A stretch of 64,000 nt of DNA from Edwardsiella tarda ATCC 15947 = NBRC 105688 (GCF_003113495.2 NZ_CP084506.1:620001-684000), one strand, 5' to 3'; shown: positions 1 to 9,613, numbered from the stretch's first letter. The notes: generated by a model from the letters alone, not told the origin. Program-made: numbers and translations.

Positions 1-1041
1 GCCCTTAAACAGGGTGTGGTTGATCAGATGGAATAGCCCGGCGAGCAGGCCCATGACGGCCAGCAGTGGGTTACCTAGGCTGAAACCGATGACGCAGGCC
101 GTTAGGCCGAGCAGGATGATGCCGCTGTTTTCGATGGTGTGATAGGCCAGCAGGCGGCGCAGGTCGTGCTCAGCCAGGGCATACAACCCCCCGATGAACG
201 CGGTGACGGCGCCGACGATCAGCAGCAGCAGTCCCCACCACAGCGGAGGGACACCGAGCCAGTCGATGCTGAGCTTGAGGAGACCGAACAGGCCGATCTT
301 GAGCATCACGCTGGCAAACAGCGCCGCCGCCGGTGCCGGGGCGTTAGCGTGTAGCTCGGGGATCCAGCCGTGCAGCGGTACCAGGCCGGTGACGATGCCG
401 AAGCCGAGCAGCCCGAGCAGCAGGATCGCCGCTTGTTGACCGTGGCTAAGGAGCGCCAGATGGAACTCGCTCAATACCAGGGTGCCACTGGCGCGCCACA
501 GTAGCCAGAAGCAGAGCAGCAGCGCCAGAGAGCCGAGGCGAGACATCAGCCAATAGAGTCCGGCGGCGCGGCGCGCCTTGGCGTTGCCCCCCAGCCAGAC
601 CAGCAGCGCCGCGCTCAGGCTCATCAGCTCCAACATCACCATAAAGGTCGGGGCGTCGTTACATACCACCAGCAGGCTGATGGCGGCGCTGAGCAGGTTC
701 ATCAATCCAGCGTGGCAGGCGGCCTTGCCGCCGGCGTGCGGCGTCGTACCGAAGGCGTACAGGGCGCAGAGCAGGCTCAGTAACGAGGTGAGCAGCAGCA
801 TCAGGCTGTTTAGTGGACTGAACAGTAATGGGACGCTGCCGAATAACAGCGTGCTGGGAGAGAGCGGTGACGCCTGCAGCAGCAGCGAGGCGGCGGCAAC
901 GCTGCCGCATAGGCCCGCCAGGATCCCGCCCGTGGCGGCGAGGCGTGCGGCGCAACGGCCAAGGCCGCCGAGTGCCAGCGCGATGACGGCGCTGATCAGA
1001 TACAGTGCCAGCATCAGATTAAACAGTTGCAGAATACTCAT
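1..1041 (-). CDS. hyfB: Hydrogenase-4 / formate hydrogenlyase membrane subunit B (HyfB/HycC type), partial
   Basis: Reading leftward from an ATG at 1041, an open frame runs off the window edge, giving the first 347 residues. The product is almost entirely hydrophobic helices, with the proton-translocating NuoL/NuoN/MrpD antiporter-family look (a helix with ELMSLSAALLVW and later GLVPLHGWIPELHANAPAP and a LLAYHTIENSG segment). These match the HyfB/HycC subunit that anchors the hydrogenase in the inner membrane. The ATG overlaps the stop codon of hyfA (ATGA), so the two are translationally coupled. HyfB and HycC are close paralogues. I prefer HyfB because a HyfA-like ferredoxin precedes it, but the rest of the operon is outside the window. 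Confidence 0.85.
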   Translation of the reverse strand, partial: MSILQLFNLMLALYLISAVIALALGGLGRCAARLAATGGILAGLCGSVAAASLLLQASPLSPSTLLFGSVPLLFSPLNSLMLLLTSLLSLLCALYAFGTTPHAGGKAACHAGLMNLLSAAISLLVVCNDAPTFMVMLELMSLSAALLVWLGGNAKARRAAGLYWLMSRLGSLALLLCFWLLWRASGTLVLSEFHLALLSHGQQAAILLLGLLGFGIVTGLVPLHGWIPELHANAPAPAAALFASVMLKIGLFGLLKLSIDWLGVPPLWWGLLLLIVGAVTAFIGGLYALAEHDLRRLLAYHTIENSGIILLGLTACVIGFSLGNPLLAVMGLLAGLFHLINHTLFKG

Positions 1042-1652
1042 TGGGCGTCATTTCCCCCGGATAGGCTTGCGAGCGCCAGCAGATCGGCGCGTTGGGCATC
1101 GAGAACGTGTAGACGTTTGGCGGCGCTGGCAGCCTCCAGGCGGCGCTCATCCACCAACATGATGGCGTGGGTCGGACAGGCGCGAACACAGGCGGGGCCT
1201 GCCTCGCTAAACTGGCACAGGTCGCACTTCACCGCGATGCTGCGGATGCCGGGATACCAATCTAAGAAGGGGCCAACGCTGAGGTGCGCCGGTGGCGCCG
1301 GGGGGGCCAGGGGCGAGTTGCTGTTAGCCGGAATATGCAACGGTTTGCTGCCGGCCAAGGTGATGGCGCCGAAGGGGCAGGCGATACCGCACAGCTTGCA
1401 GCCGACGCACAGGCTTTCATTGAGCTGAACGGCGCCGTCTTGGTGGGTAATGGCGTTAACCGGGCAAACCAGGGCGCAGGGTGCATCTTCGCAGTGGTGG
1501 CACATCTGGGGCGCCGACTCATGGCTGGTCCTGACCAGCGTCAGGCGCGGTTGTGCCTGGAGACCTTGCGCCTCGTGCTCTTGCGCGCAGGCGGCCATGC
1601 AGGTATTGCACCCGATGCACAGTCGGGGATCCGCAATCACAAAGCGGTTCAT
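1038..1652 (-). CDS. hyfA: Hydrogenase-4 electron-transfer ferredoxin subunit (HyfA/HycB type)
   Basis: This 204-residue polyferredoxin carries four cysteine clusters, each able to hold a 4Fe-4S centre: C12/C15/C18/C22, C51/C54/C59/C63, C82/C85/C88/C92 and C143/C146/C155/C159. It would pass electrons from formate dehydrogenase H to the hydrogenase on the cytoplasmic face of the membrane. It is the first gene of a leftward operon whose next gene is hyfB, with a 4-base stop/start overlap. A sigma-54 promoter lies about 45-65 bases upstream, as in the E. coli hyf and hyc operons, which are driven by FhlA/HyfR. HycB and HydN are alternative family names. The hyfB-type neighbour makes HyfA the better choice. 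Confidence 0.85.
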   Translation of the reverse strand: MNRFVIADPRLCIGCNTCMAACAQEHEAQGLQAQPRLTLVRTSHESAPQMCHHCEDAPCALVCPVNAITHQDGAVQLNESLCVGCKLCGIACPFGAITLAGSKPLHIPANSNSPLAPPAPPAHLSVGPFLDWYPGIRSIAVKCDLCQFSEAGPACVRACPTHAIMLVDERRLEAASAAKRLHVLDAQRADLLALASLSGGNDAQ

Positions 1653-1696
1653 GTTATGTCCTCAGAGACAGACTACAAAAAAGATCCGCCCGAGCT

Positions 1697-1716
1697 AAGC
1701 ATAAACCGTGCCAATT
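1697..1716 (-). promoter_or_regulatory. Sigma-54 (RpoN) promoter for hyfA
   Basis: On the minus strand the sequence TTGGCACGGTTTATGCTT gives GG at 1712-1711 and GC at 1700-1699, separated by exactly ten bases, which is the invariant -24/-12 geometry. The TGGCACG half is a perfect match to the consensus, and the -12 side (ATGC for TTGC) has one mismatch. Predicted transcription starts near 1687, leaving a 35-base leader before hyfA. Confidence 0.8.
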
Positions 1717-1785
1717 ATATTGATATTATTTATTTCATTTAAAACAATGCATTGTGATATTCCACCTCGCAAGGTGGATGGACAA

Positions 1786-1825
1786 TGTCGATATCCGGCA
1801 TGGCATATCGACACTTTTGTCGACA
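1786..1825. promoter_or_regulatory. Inverted repeats with TGTCGA half-sites, candidate enhancer for FhlA/HyfR
   Basis: TGTCGATAT at 1786-1794 and ATATCGACA at 1805-1813 form a 9-base inverted repeat. The palindrome TGTCGACA follows at 1818-1825, just outside the stop codon of the neighbouring repressor gene. The cluster sits about 75-130 bases upstream of the -24/-12 promoter, the usual place for binding of a sigma-54 activator. A separate hairpin (TCCACCT 1761-1767, AGGTGGA 1772-1778) lies between. The regulator is inferred from the operon type, not from a matched consensus. Confidence 0.5.
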
Positions 1826-1827
1826 CG

Positions 1828-2838
1828 TCATGCCGTCGTGACGAAATCGGCGACGGATTCCCGCAGGCGCATTTCACCGCCAAAGGGGGCAAGCGCGTCG
1901 ACCGCCTCGCCCCGACTGAGGCGTAGCGCCTGTTGAATGGCGGCGGTGATCATGGCATCGATGGGGAGGTAGACGGTGGAGAGCGCCGGAGTAAGGTAGG
2001 CGGCGCTCGGTTCATCGTCGAAGCCGAACAGTGAGACCTGTTGCGGCACGCGGAGTCCGGCCTGATTCAGCGCGCGTAGCGCGCCGATGGCCATGTCGTC
2101 GTTGCAGCAAAAGAGGGCGCTGAACGGCGGTGCTCCGGTGGCCAAGAGGCGTTGGCAGGCCTGGTAGCCGCCGGCGATGCTGTTGTCGCCGTGGGCGATG
2201 CCGTGTGGCGCGAGACTAACGCCTTGTGCCAGCAGGGCATCACGGTAGCCTTGCAGACGTGCCTGCCCGGTCGGCGTATCGATGGTCAGGGTGATGCAAC
2301 CGATGTGGCGATGACCGCGGCTAATGAGGTACTCGACCGCCTGGCGCGCGGCGGCGCGCTGTTCGAAGTAGACACAGCGTTCTGGTGCCTGGGGTAAGGC
2401 GCGGTTGATCACCATCAGCGAGGGGTATTGGCGCACCAGGGCCATCAGATCGGCCTCGGACATGAAACGGGTATACAGCACGATAGCGTCGCAGCGCCGG
2501 TCGCTCAGCATCTGTACCGCCTGGCGCTCACCCTCGGGCGTATCGTGGCCATCGGTGACGATCAGCTGTTTGCCGCTGGCTTCCACCTGGCTCGCCGCCT
2601 GGCGCAGTAGTCGGCCAAAGTAGGGGCCGTCAAAGTGGGAGATCACCAACCCCAGGGTGTTGGAGGTCTGATTGGCCAGCGCCTGCGCCAGCAGGTTTGG
2701 CCGATAGCCTAACTCCTCCATGGCATGAAATACGGCGTTGCGGGTGCTCTGCTTGACTTGCCCGGTAGCGTTGAGCACGCGCGATACCGTGGCTTTAGAC
2801 ACGCCCGCGCGGCGTGCGACGTCAAGCATGGTGATCAT
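1828..2838 (-). CDS. LacI-family transcriptional repressor, AscG/GalS-like
   Basis: This is a 336-residue LacI/GalR repressor. A helix-turn-helix (LDVARRAGVSKATVSRVLN) occupies residues 4-22, and the rest is a periplasmic-binding-protein-like sugar-sensing fold ending in the FGFDDEPSAAYLTPALSTV region. I chose the ATG at 2838 because AGGAAGG stands six bases before it and the protein then begins MITMLDVA, as AscG begins MTTMLEVA. The frame stays open 17 codons further but without a ribosome site. AscG represses beta-glucoside genes in E. coli and there lies near the hyc/hydN hydrogenase genes, so the neighbourhood agrees. No asc structural genes are visible, so its target and ligand are unknown. 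Confidence 0.75.
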   Translation of the reverse strand: MITMLDVARRAGVSKATVSRVLNATGQVKQSTRNAVFHAMEELGYRPNLLAQALANQTSNTLGLVISHFDGPYFGRLLRQAASQVEASGKQLIVTDGHDTPEGERQAVQMLSDRRCDAIVLYTRFMSEADLMALVRQYPSLMVINRALPQAPERCVYFEQRAAARQAVEYLISRGHRHIGCITLTIDTPTGQARLQGYRDALLAQGVSLAPHGIAHGDNSIAGGYQACQRLLATGAPPFSALFCCNDDMAIGALRALNQAGLRVPQQVSLFGFDDEPSAAYLTPALSTVYLPIDAMITAAIQQALRLSRGEAVDALAPFGGEMRLRESVADFVTTA

Positions 2839-2885
2839 AATCCTTCCTCTCGTTACAGCGTGTGGCGGTGATGGCACACAGTGTA

Positions 2886-3893
2886 TCACACCGCCTTACG
2901 AGGAGAGACGGAGTGGCGGCAGACCAGGGTCGGATTAAACATGTTGGTGGTAGGGGGGAGCTCACGCCCGGCGGCCAGCGCTAAGGCCAACTCCGCGGCC
3001 TGGGTCGCCATGGCGATGACCGGGTAGCGGATGGTGGTGAGGCGCGGGCGCAGATAACGCGCGATGAGGACGTCATCGAAGCCGATCAGCGAGACGCTAC
3101 CCGGCACGTCGATGCCATTATCGTTAAGCACCGACAAGGCGCCGGCAGCCATCGGATCGTTATAGCAGGTGACGGCGCTGAAATCGCTGCCGTGACCGAG
3201 CAGCTCGGTCATGGCCTGCTCCCCGCCGATCTCATCGGGGGAGGCATAGGCGATCAGGCGTTCGTCGATCGGGAGTTCATACTGATGCATGGCGTCGAGA
3301 TAGCCTTGCAGGCGATCCTGGGCATCGGAGATGGCGTGATTGGAGCAGATGCAAGCGATGCGGCGGTGCCCCTGATGAATGAGATGGCGCGTCGCCAGCC
3401 AGCCGCCATGGCGATCGTCCAGCGCCACACAGCGCTGCTCATACCCGGGCAGCGTGCGGTTGATCAGCACCATGCCGGGGATCTGCTGCATCAGGGCGGC
3501 CAGCTCGTCGTCGGGGATCATCTTGGCGTGGACCACCAGCGCCGCGCAACGGTGGCGGATCAGCTGTTCGATGGCCTGACGCTCTTTCTGCTGCTCATGG
3601 TAACCATTACCGATCAGCAGGAAGTTACCGGTCTGGTAAGCCACCTGCTCGACCGCCTTGACCATGGCGCCGAAGAAGGGATCGGAGACATCGCAGACCA
3701 CCAGTCCGAGGGTCTCCGTCGCCTGTTGGGCCAAGGCGCGGGCATTAGCGTTGGGGTGGTAACGTAGTTGCGCCATGGCGGCCTGCACCGCTTCACGCGA
3801 GCTATCGCTGGCTTTCGGGGAATTATTGATGACGCGGGAGACGGTGGCGACTGATACGCCGGCCAGTCTGGCAACATCCTTGATCGTAGCCAT
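2886..3893 (-). CDS. galR: Galactose operon repressor GalR
   Basis: The 335-residue product matches E. coli GalR over nearly all of its length. The DNA-binding head is MATIKDVARLAGVSVATVS, followed by VINNSPKAS, ALAQQ hinge residues and an effector domain with DVSDPFFGAMVKAVEQVAY and SLIGFDDVLIARYLRPRLTT. GalR binds pairs of gal operators and is released by D-galactose. It is followed leftward by the AscG-like repressor 47 bases away. As in E. coli it neighbours the omrA/omrB small RNAs and aas. A gal-type operator overlaps its own promoter region, suggesting autoregulation. Confidence 0.93.
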   Translation of the reverse strand: MATIKDVARLAGVSVATVSRVINNSPKASDSSREAVQAAMAQLRYHPNANARALAQQATETLGLVVCDVSDPFFGAMVKAVEQVAYQTGNFLLIGNGYHEQQKERQAIEQLIRHRCAALVVHAKMIPDDELAALMQQIPGMVLINRTLPGYEQRCVALDDRHGGWLATRHLIHQGHRRIACICSNHAISDAQDRLQGYLDAMHQYELPIDERLIAYASPDEIGGEQAMTELLGHGSDFSAVTCYNDPMAAGALSVLNDNGIDVPGSVSLIGFDDVLIARYLRPRLTTIRYPVIAMATQAAELALALAAGRELPPTTNMFNPTLVCRHSVSPRKAV

Positions 3894-3916
3894 GATCGGG
3901 AGTATCCAACTGCAAG

Positions 3917-3932
3917 TGGTAAACGTTTACAC
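3917..3932. promoter_or_regulatory. gal-type operator upstream of galR
   Basis: The sequence TGGTAAACGTTTACAC is a near-perfect palindrome. Its right half GTTTACAC matches the GalR/GalS half-site exactly and the left half differs at the outer bases. It ends 24 bases before the galR start codon, consistent with autorepression. Confidence 0.65.
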
Positions 3933-4020
3933 CAGTGTTGCGGAAAAGCGCTCAGCCTGCAAGCGGGTGTGCGCGTTTGAGCGTCTAATATTTGCGTAAA
4001 TCAACAAAGTTCACCGCTAG

Positions 4021-4084
4021 TTACATTTTGCTGCCGAATGTTGCTATTCGGGACTTCATGGATGAGCACGAAGCCTCGTATGCT
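4021..4084 (+). promoter_or_regulatory. Promoter of the first Omr sRNA with OmpR-like box
   Basis: A TATGCT -10 element lies at 4079-4084, six bases before the conserved 5' end of the RNA at 4091. The -35 region is weak, as expected for an activated promoter. TTACATTTTG at 4021-4030 resembles an OmpR site, and a similar TTACATTCTG occurs at 4231-4240 before the second RNA. OmpR control is known for omrA/omrB in E. coli; the sites here are inferred. Confidence 0.5.
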
Positions 4085-4090
4085 GAATGT

Positions 4091-4180
4091 CCCAGAGGTA
4101 TTGATTGGTGAGAGTTCAGTTTTCAGTTGCTGAAGCCAACAAAATTACACCGACCTACGCGGATGCGTAGGTTTTTTTTT
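4091..4180 (+). ncRNA. omrA: OmrA/OmrB-family small regulatory RNA, copy 1
   Basis: The RNA begins with CCCAGAGGTATTGATTGGTG, the almost invariant 5' seed of OmrA and OmrB that pairs with outer-membrane protein mRNAs such as ompT, cirA, fecA and csgD. It ends in a terminator hairpin (ACCTACGC 4153-4160, GCGTAGGT 4165-4172) followed by nine T. The middle (TTCAG 4122-4126 with CTGAA 4130-4134) differs from E. coli. Length is about 90 nucleotides against 88 in E. coli. Location between galR and aas is the same as in E. coli. Which copy is orthologous to omrA and which to omrB cannot be decided, so the symbol is by order only. Confidence 0.92.
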
Positions 4181-4310
4181 GCCTATTTTTTGTCGAACCG
4201 CGCGACGCGGTTACGCCACGCCGACTCCGCTTACATTCTGTTTCATTGTTTACTGCTAGCTTGCGAATTATTCGTGGTGGTGATGGCCGATCTTTTCCTA
4301 CACTGATTAT

Positions 4311-4402
4311 CCCAGAGGTATTGATTGGTGATGTGAGGATCTTCCCGCCGGAAGATCGACCAACAATTACACCGACCTACGCGGATGCGTAGGTTTTTTT
4401 TT
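4311..4402 (+). ncRNA. omrB: OmrA/OmrB-family small regulatory RNA, copy 2
   Basis: The same 20-base 5' seed (CCCAGAGGTATTGATTGGTG) and the same terminator stem (ACCTACGC 4375-4382, GCGTAGGT 4387-4394, then T-run) as copy 1 are present. The central hairpin is different and stronger: GATCTTCC at 4338-4345 pairs with GGAAGATC at 4350-4357. A TACACT -10 element lies at 4299-4304, six bases before the start. The two copies therefore share targets by seed but differ in the middle, as OmrA and OmrB do in E. coli. They are Hfq-dependent and OmpR-activated in that organism. Confidence 0.92.
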
Positions 4403-4520
4403 GCCTGTCGCTCTTCGCTGTGTGTCGACGCAGATATTCCCCTCCCTGCGGTTTGCGCGCTTGCGGCCATGGGGTAGTATGCTTGCGCCCCCCATTTCTG
4501 CCGCACATAGGGAGATGTTC

Positions 4521-6689
4521 ATGCTGTACCGATTGATCGGCGCGTTGCTGAAACGGTTGTTTCGCCTGCGCCTAAGCGGTTTCGATCAGCGTTTTGATTA
4601 TGACAAATTGTTGATTGTTCCCAACCATGTCTCATTTCTCGATGGGGTTCTCCTGGCGTTGTATCTGCCGGTGCGTCCGGTGTTCGCCGTCTACAGCTCC
4701 ATCGCCGACAGTAGGTTGATGCGCCTGGTTGGGCGCTTCGTCGATATTGTGGCGTTAGATCCGCGTAAACCGATGGCGGTGAAGCGCCTGATCCGCCTGG
4801 TCGAACAGGGACGCCCGGTGGTGATCTTCCCCGAGGGGCGCATTACCGTGACCGGATCATTGATGAAGGTCTACGAGGGGGCGGCCTTCGTGGCGGCGCG
4901 CTCCGGCGCTACCCTGATGCCGGTGCGGATCGAAGGTGCCGAGTTTAGCCACTTCGGTCGCTTGAAGGGATTGTTCCCGCTGCGTTGGTTGCCGCCGCTG
5001 GCGATCCACCTGCTACCGGTCACCCGACTGGCGATGCCGCAGGCTGCGCGGGCGCGTGAACGCCGCCAATTGGCCGGGGAGCGCCTGCATGCCATCATGA
5101 TGCGTGCCCGCCTGGATACGCAGCCGGTCACCACGCTGTTTGCCGCCTATCTGGCGGCGATGCGGCGTTATGGGGCGGGCAGCAAGGCCATCGATGATAT
5201 TAATCTGTGCGAAGATAGCTACCGCGGCTTGTTGAAGAAGAGCCTCGCGGTGAGCCGCATCCTGCAAAGCTTTACCCGCGAAGAGGAGCACGTCGGCCTG
5301 TTGTTACCCAACGCCACCATCACGGCGGCGACCATCCTCGGCGCGACGCTGCGTAATCGCGTGCCCGCGATGCTGAACTATACCGCCGGCGCGGCCGGAC
5401 TACGCAACGCGTTACTCGCGGGTAACATTGCGACTATCGTGACCTCACGCCAGTTTCTGCTCAAGGCGCGCCTGGAGGCGTTGCCGGACCAACTGCCACA
5501 GGCTCGTTGGGTCTATCTGGAGGATCTGCGCTCGAGTCTGCGCGTGCGCGATAAGATCTGGATCTTGTGGCATCTGTTGCGTCCAGCCCAGGCGATGTTG
5601 GCGCGTGATCCCGATCAGGCGGCCTTGATCCTGTTTACCTCCGGCTCGGAGGGGAATCCCAAGGGGGTGGTGCACTCGCACCGGAGCCTGCTGGCGAATG
5701 TGGAACAGATCCGTTGCGTGGCGGACTTCACGCCGCGCGATCGTTTCATGTCGGCGTTGCCGCTGTTTCATGCCTTTGGTTTGACGGTCGGCCTATTGAC
5801 GCCGCTCTTGTGCGGTAGCCGGGTGTTTCTCTATCCTAGCCCGCTGCACTATCGCATGGTGCCGGAGATGGTCTACGACCGTAACTGCACCGTGTTGTTT
5901 GCTACCTCGACCTTCCTGGGGCACTATGCGCGTTTCGCCCATCCTTACGATTTCGCCCGCCTGCGTTATGTGGTGGCCGGCGCGGAGAAACTGGCCGCAG
6001 ATACCGCTCGGATCTGGTTCGAGAAGTTCGGTATCCGCATCCTCGAAGGGTATGGCGTCACCGAGTGCGCGCCGGTGGTGGCGATCAATGTGCCGATGGC
6101 CGCGCGGGTGGGCAGCGTCGGGCGTATTCTTCCCGGCATGGAGGCGCGTCTGATCCCGGTGGCGGGCATCGCCCAGGGTGGGTGCCTGCAACTGCGAGGC
6201 CCCAACATCATGCGGGGTTACCTGCGGGTCGAGGCGCCGGGCGTGCTGGAACCGCCGCAGGCGACGAATGTCGACGGCGTGCGGGAGTCTGGCTGGTACG
6301 ACACCGGGGATATTGTGACGCTGGACGAGCAAGGTTATTGCACCATTCAAGGGCGCTTAAAGCGTTTTGCTAAACTGGCCGGAGAGATGATATCGCTGGA
6401 GCTGGTGGAGCAATTGGCGCGGGAAGCGAGTCCTACGGGGGAGCACGCCGCCAGCGCACGGGGCGATCGGCAGAAGGGGGAGGCCTTGGTCCTCTTTACG
6501 ACTGATGCGACATTAGGGCGCGAAGGCTTACTGACAGCCGCCCGCCGCGCGGGGATTCCGGAGTTGGCGGTGGCGCGCGATATTCGTTATCTGCGCACCT
6601 TGCCGTTGTTAGGTAGCGGTAAGGTTGACTTCGTGACGCTGCGCCGCATGGCAGAGTCGGCAGAATCGACGGAGGTGGCGGATGCGTGA
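4521..6689 (+). CDS. aas: Bifunctional 2-acylglycerophosphoethanolamine acyltransferase / acyl-ACP synthetase
   Basis: The 722-residue enzyme (719 in E. coli) re-acylates lysophosphatidylethanolamine at the inner membrane. The N-terminal acyltransferase shows the HX4D motif (H36-D41, NHVSFLD) and FPEGRIT. The C-terminal half is an AMP-forming acyl-ACP synthetase with the P-loop-like [11 protein letters not shown] near residue 372, [11 protein letters not shown] and a GWYDTGDI motif. The ATG at 4521 is chosen because GGGAG precedes it and the protein then aligns with E. coli Aas. An open extension upstream has no homology. The gene overlaps lplT by eight bases and works with it: LplT flips lysophospholipid inward and Aas repairs it. 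Confidence 0.95.
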   Translation: MLYRLIGALLKRLFRLRLSGFDQRFDYDKLLIVPNHVSFLDGVLLALYLPVRPVFAVYSSIADSRLMRLVGRFVDIVALDPRKPMAVKRLIRLVEQGRPVVIFPEGRITVTGSLMKVYEGAAFVAARSGATLMPVRIEGAEFSHFGRLKGLFPLRWLPPLAIHLLPVTRLAMPQAARARERRQLAGERLHAIMMRARLDTQPVTTLFAAYLAAMRRYGAGSKAIDDINLCEDSYRGLLKKSLAVSRILQSFTREEEHVGLLLPNATITAATILGATLRNRVPAMLNYTAGAAGLRNALLAGNIATIVTSRQFLLKARLEALPDQLPQARWVYLEDLRSSLRVRDKIWILWHLLRPAQAMLARDPDQAALILFTSGSEGNPKGVVHSHRSLLANVEQIRCVADFTPRDRFMSALPLFHAFGLTVGLLTPLLCGSRVFLYPSPLHYRMVPEMVYDRNCTVLFATSTFLGHYARFAHPYDFARLRYVVAGAEKLAADTARIWFEKFGIRILEGYGVTECAPVVAINVPMAARVGSVGRILPGMEARLIPVAGIAQGGCLQLRGPNIMRGYLRVEAPGVLEPPQATNVDGVRESGWYDTGDIVTLDEQGYCTIQGRLKRFAKLAGEMISLELVEQLAREASPTGEHAASARGDRQKGEALVLFTTDATLGREGLLTAARRAGIPELAVARDIRYLRTLPLLGSGKVDFVTLRRMAESAESTEVADA

Positions 6690-7872
6690 GGTCCCCATCG
6701 GCGACGACGGCATCGCCGGGCGTGGCATGAAGGCGGTGATCGTCGCCCAATTCTGCTCGGCCTTTGGCGATAATGCCTTACTCTTTGCTACCCTGGCGTT
6801 ATTGCAGACACTGCATTTTCCACCGTGGAGCCAGCCGGCGTTGCAGATCGCGTTTGTTGCGGCCTATATCGTCTGCGCGCCGTTTGTCGGCCGCCTGGCC
6901 GACGGCTTTGCCAAGGGACGGGTGATGATGCTGGCCAATGGCCTAAAGCTGCTGGGGGCGCTGCTGATTTGTCTCGGCGTTAATCCGTTTATCGGTTACA
7001 CCCTGGTCGGCATCGGTGCGGCGGCCTATTCCCCCGCGAAGTACGGCATTCTCGGCGAGTTGACCGGTGGCGCTCACCTGGTGAAGGCCAACGGCTTGAT
7101 GGAGGCGTCGACCATCGCGGCGATCCTCATCGGTTCCGTCGCTGGTGGCATGCTGGCTGACTGGCATCTGCCAGCGGCGTTCACGGTGTGCGCGTTGATC
7201 TATGCTGCAGCGTTGATTGCCAACGTCGCGATTCCTCGTCTCGCCCCGGCTCGGCGCATTGATGATTGGCGGCCGGGGGGGATGTGGACGGAGTTTAGCG
7301 CCGCCTGCCGCACGCTGTGGCATAACACGGAGGCCCGCTTCTCGCTGGTGGGAACCAGCCTATTTTGGGGCGCCGGGGTGACGCTACGCTTCCTGTTGGT
7401 GCTATGGGTGCCGACGGTGTTGGGATTGACGGACAACACCACACCGACCCTGCTCAATGCGATGGTGGCGGTCGGCATCGTGGCCGGCGCCGCCGCCGCC
7501 GGACGCTGGGTGACGCTGGGTACGGTGGGGCGCTGCATGCCGGCGGGGATCCTGATCGGCCTGCTGGTGTTATCCTTCTCCCTCCAGCACAGTCTGCCGC
7601 TTTCGTATGGCCTACTGTTGCTGGTCGGCGCCTGCGGCGGCTTCTTCGTGGTCCCGCTGAACGCCCTGTTACAGCAGCGTGGGCGGGAGAGTGTCGGTGC
7701 CGGCCACGCCATCGCAGTACAAAACCTCGGGGAGAATGTGGCGATGTTGCTGATGTTAGCCGCCTACTCGGTCGCTATCCGTTGTGGGGCCGGGGTGGTG
7801 TGGGTTGGCATGGGCTTCGGTCTACTCTTCGCCCTGGCCATCGTCGCCGTTTGGCGCTGGGGACGACGCTGA
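6682..7872 (+). CDS. lplT: Lysophospholipid flippase LplT
   Basis: The 396-residue major-facilitator protein has about 12 membrane helices and closely follows E. coli LplT (397 residues), including [25 protein letters not shown] near the start, [12 protein letters not shown] and NALLQQRG in the second half. It brings 2-acyl-glycerophosphoethanolamine to the inner leaflet for Aas. Its ATG lies inside the last codons of aas (ATGCGTGA), so translation is coupled. No terminator is seen between the two genes. Confidence 0.94.
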   Translation: MREVPIGDDGIAGRGMKAVIVAQFCSAFGDNALLFATLALLQTLHFPPWSQPALQIAFVAAYIVCAPFVGRLADGFAKGRVMMLANGLKLLGALLICLGVNPFIGYTLVGIGAAAYSPAKYGILGELTGGAHLVKANGLMEASTIAAILIGSVAGGMLADWHLPAAFTVCALIYAAALIANVAIPRLAPARRIDDWRPGGMWTEFSAACRTLWHNTEARFSLVGTSLFWGAGVTLRFLLVLWVPTVLGLTDNTTPTLLNAMVAVGIVAGAAAAGRWVTLGTVGRCMPAGILIGLLVLSFSLQHSLPLSYGLLLLVGACGGFFVVPLNALLQQRGRESVGAGHAIAVQNLGENVAMLLMLAAYSVAIRCGAGVVWVGMGFGLLFALAIVAVWRWGRR

Positions 7873-7898
7873 GGCGTAGCGGGACGGCCCGAGATGCG

Positions 7899-7954
7899 CT
7901 GTCATCGCGCGGTCATCGGGCTGTCACCGCATAGACATCTTCTCTCCTTATACT
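7899..7954 (+). promoter_or_regulatory. Pho boxes and promoter of phoA
   Basis: Three consecutive 11-base direct repeats begin at 7899, 7910 and 7921 (CTGTCATCGCG, CGGTCATCGGG, CTGTCACCGCA), the spacing of PhoB binding units. A TATACT -10 hexamer follows at 7949-7954 and no good -35 is present, which fits a PhoB-dependent class promoter induced by phosphate starvation. Confidence 0.85.
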
Positions 7955-8009
7955 CCGAGTCAATTCATTAAATAACCAATATTTATTTCCTTCGACACGG
8001 AGTTTTGTC

Positions 8010-9467
8010 ATGGCATGTGATAAGCGCTTTTCCCTTTCTCTATTGATGTTGTCGTTGACGTTGGCCCTGCCGCTTCAGGCCTCGCAGGCGGCTCCCTCCA
8101 GCGCCGATGCGCAGCGTATCCTCAGCGATCGTGCCGCCCAAGGCGACATTACCCGCCAGGGCGGTGCCCGCCGCCTGTTGGGCGATCAGACCGAGGCCTT
8201 GCGCGCTTCGCTGAGCAATCGTCCGGCGAAGAATGTGATCCTGCTGATCGGCGATGGGATGGGTGATGCGGAGATTACGGCGGCGCGCAACTATGCGGCG
8301 GGTGCCGGCGGCATGTTGCCCGGTATCGATGCCTTGCCGTTGACCGGGCAATACACGCATTACGCCTTGGATCGTAAGACCCATAAGCCCAATTATGTGA
8401 CCGATTCGGCCGCCTCGGCCACCGCCTGGAGCAGCGGCGTGAAGACCTACAATGGCGCGCTGGGCATCGATGTGACGGGGAAGGCCTATCCGACGCTATT
8501 AGAGATGGCGCGCGCCGCCGGCAAGGCGACCGGCAACGTCTCTACCGCCGAATTACAGGACGCCACGCCGGCGGCGATGTTCGCCCATGTCAGCGGACGT
8601 AAGTGTTATGGTCCGCAAGAGACGCGCGAGAAATGCCCGGAGAATGCCCTGGAGAATGGCGGCGCCGGATCGATCACCGAGCAGATGCTACAGACTCGCG
8701 CCGATGTGACGCTGGGGGGCGGGGCAAAGAGCTTCGCTCAGACGGTGGGTGCCGGTGAGTTTAAGGGGAAGACGTTGTTGCAGCAGGCCCAAGCCCAGGG
8801 TTACCACATCGTCAATGATCTGGCCGGGATGGATGCCGTCACGACGGCAGATCAGCAGCGCCCGCTGTTGGGGCTGTTCGCCGCCGGCAACATGCCGGTG
8901 CGTTGGCTAGGCCCCAAGGCGACCCGCCATGGTAACCAGCAAGCACCAGTGACCTGTCAGCCTAACCCACAGCGTAATGCCGACCAGCCGACGTTGGCGC
9001 AGATGACCAATAAGGCGATCTCCCTGTTGAGCAAGAATCCAAACGGTTTCTTCTTACAGGTCGAGGGCGCCTCGATCGATAAGCAGGATCACGCCGCTAA
9101 CCCGTGCGGCCAGTTCGGTGAGACGGTCGATCTGGATGAGGCGGTACAGGCGGCATTGGATTTCGCCCGGCGCGAGGGGAATACGCTGGTGGTGGTGACG
9201 GCCGATCATGCCCATACCAGCCAGATTATCCCCAATGACGCGAAGGCGCCGGGGCTGACGCAGACCCTGCTGACCCGTGATGGCGCGCCGATGACCATCA
9301 GCTACGGGGCCTCGGAAGAGGACGATAGCCAGGAGCATACCGGCGCTCAACTGCGTATCGCCGCCTATGGCCCCCATGCGGGCAATGTGGTGGGGTTAAC
9401 GGATCAGACCGATCTGTTCTTTACCCTGCGCGATGCCCTGGGATTGCCGGCTCAGAATAATCAATAA
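8010..9467 (+). CDS. phoA: Alkaline phosphatase PhoA
   Basis: This 485-residue periplasmic phosphomonoesterase starts with a signal peptide (residues 1-27, cleavage likely after ASQA). It has the metal ligand and nucleophile motifs [10 protein letters not shown] (D82) and [10 protein letters not shown] (nucleophile S133 in the precursor), and [24 protein letters not shown] and [10 protein letters not shown] contain the remaining zinc and magnesium ligands. Four cysteines are available for two disulfides. GGAG precedes the ATG at 8010. PhoB boxes lie directly upstream, so the gene is a Pho-regulon member that frees phosphate outside the cytoplasm. Its position next to lplT differs from E. coli. 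Confidence 0.95.
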   Translation: MACDKRFSLSLLMLSLTLALPLQASQAAPSSADAQRILSDRAAQGDITRQGGARRLLGDQTEALRASLSNRPAKNVILLIGDGMGDAEITAARNYAAGAGGMLPGIDALPLTGQYTHYALDRKTHKPNYVTDSAASATAWSSGVKTYNGALGIDVTGKAYPTLLEMARAAGKATGNVSTAELQDATPAAMFAHVSGRKCYGPQETREKCPENALENGGAGSITEQMLQTRADVTLGGGAKSFAQTVGAGEFKGKTLLQQAQAQGYHIVNDLAGMDAVTTADQQRPLLGLFAAGNMPVRWLGPKATRHGNQQAPVTCQPNPQRNADQPTLAQMTNKAISLLSKNPNGFFLQVEGASIDKQDHAANPCGQFGETVDLDEAVQAALDFARREGNTLVVVTADHAHTSQIIPNDAKAPGLTQTLLTRDGAPMTISYGASEEDDSQEHTGAQLRIAAYGPHAGNVVGLTDQTDLFFTLRDALGLPAQNNQ

Positions 9468-9498
9468 GCGGGACGTGACACGCCGCAGTGGCACAGAC

Positions 9499-9522
9499 AC
9501 GGCACGGCATCGCCCGTGCCGT
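9499..9522 (+). terminator. Rho-independent-like terminator after phoA
   Basis: ACGGCACGG at 9499-9507 pairs with CCGTGCCGT at 9514-9522 around a six-base loop, 31 bases after the phoA stop. The following TATCATTCT is only moderately T-rich, so termination may be partial. Confidence 0.5.
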
Positions 9523-9613
9523 TATCATTCTGATGAATAATAAAACTATCTGTGACCTACTTATTATTCTTGTGGTATGTTTTATGTGCATTTATTCAAG
9601 ATATTAATTAAAT

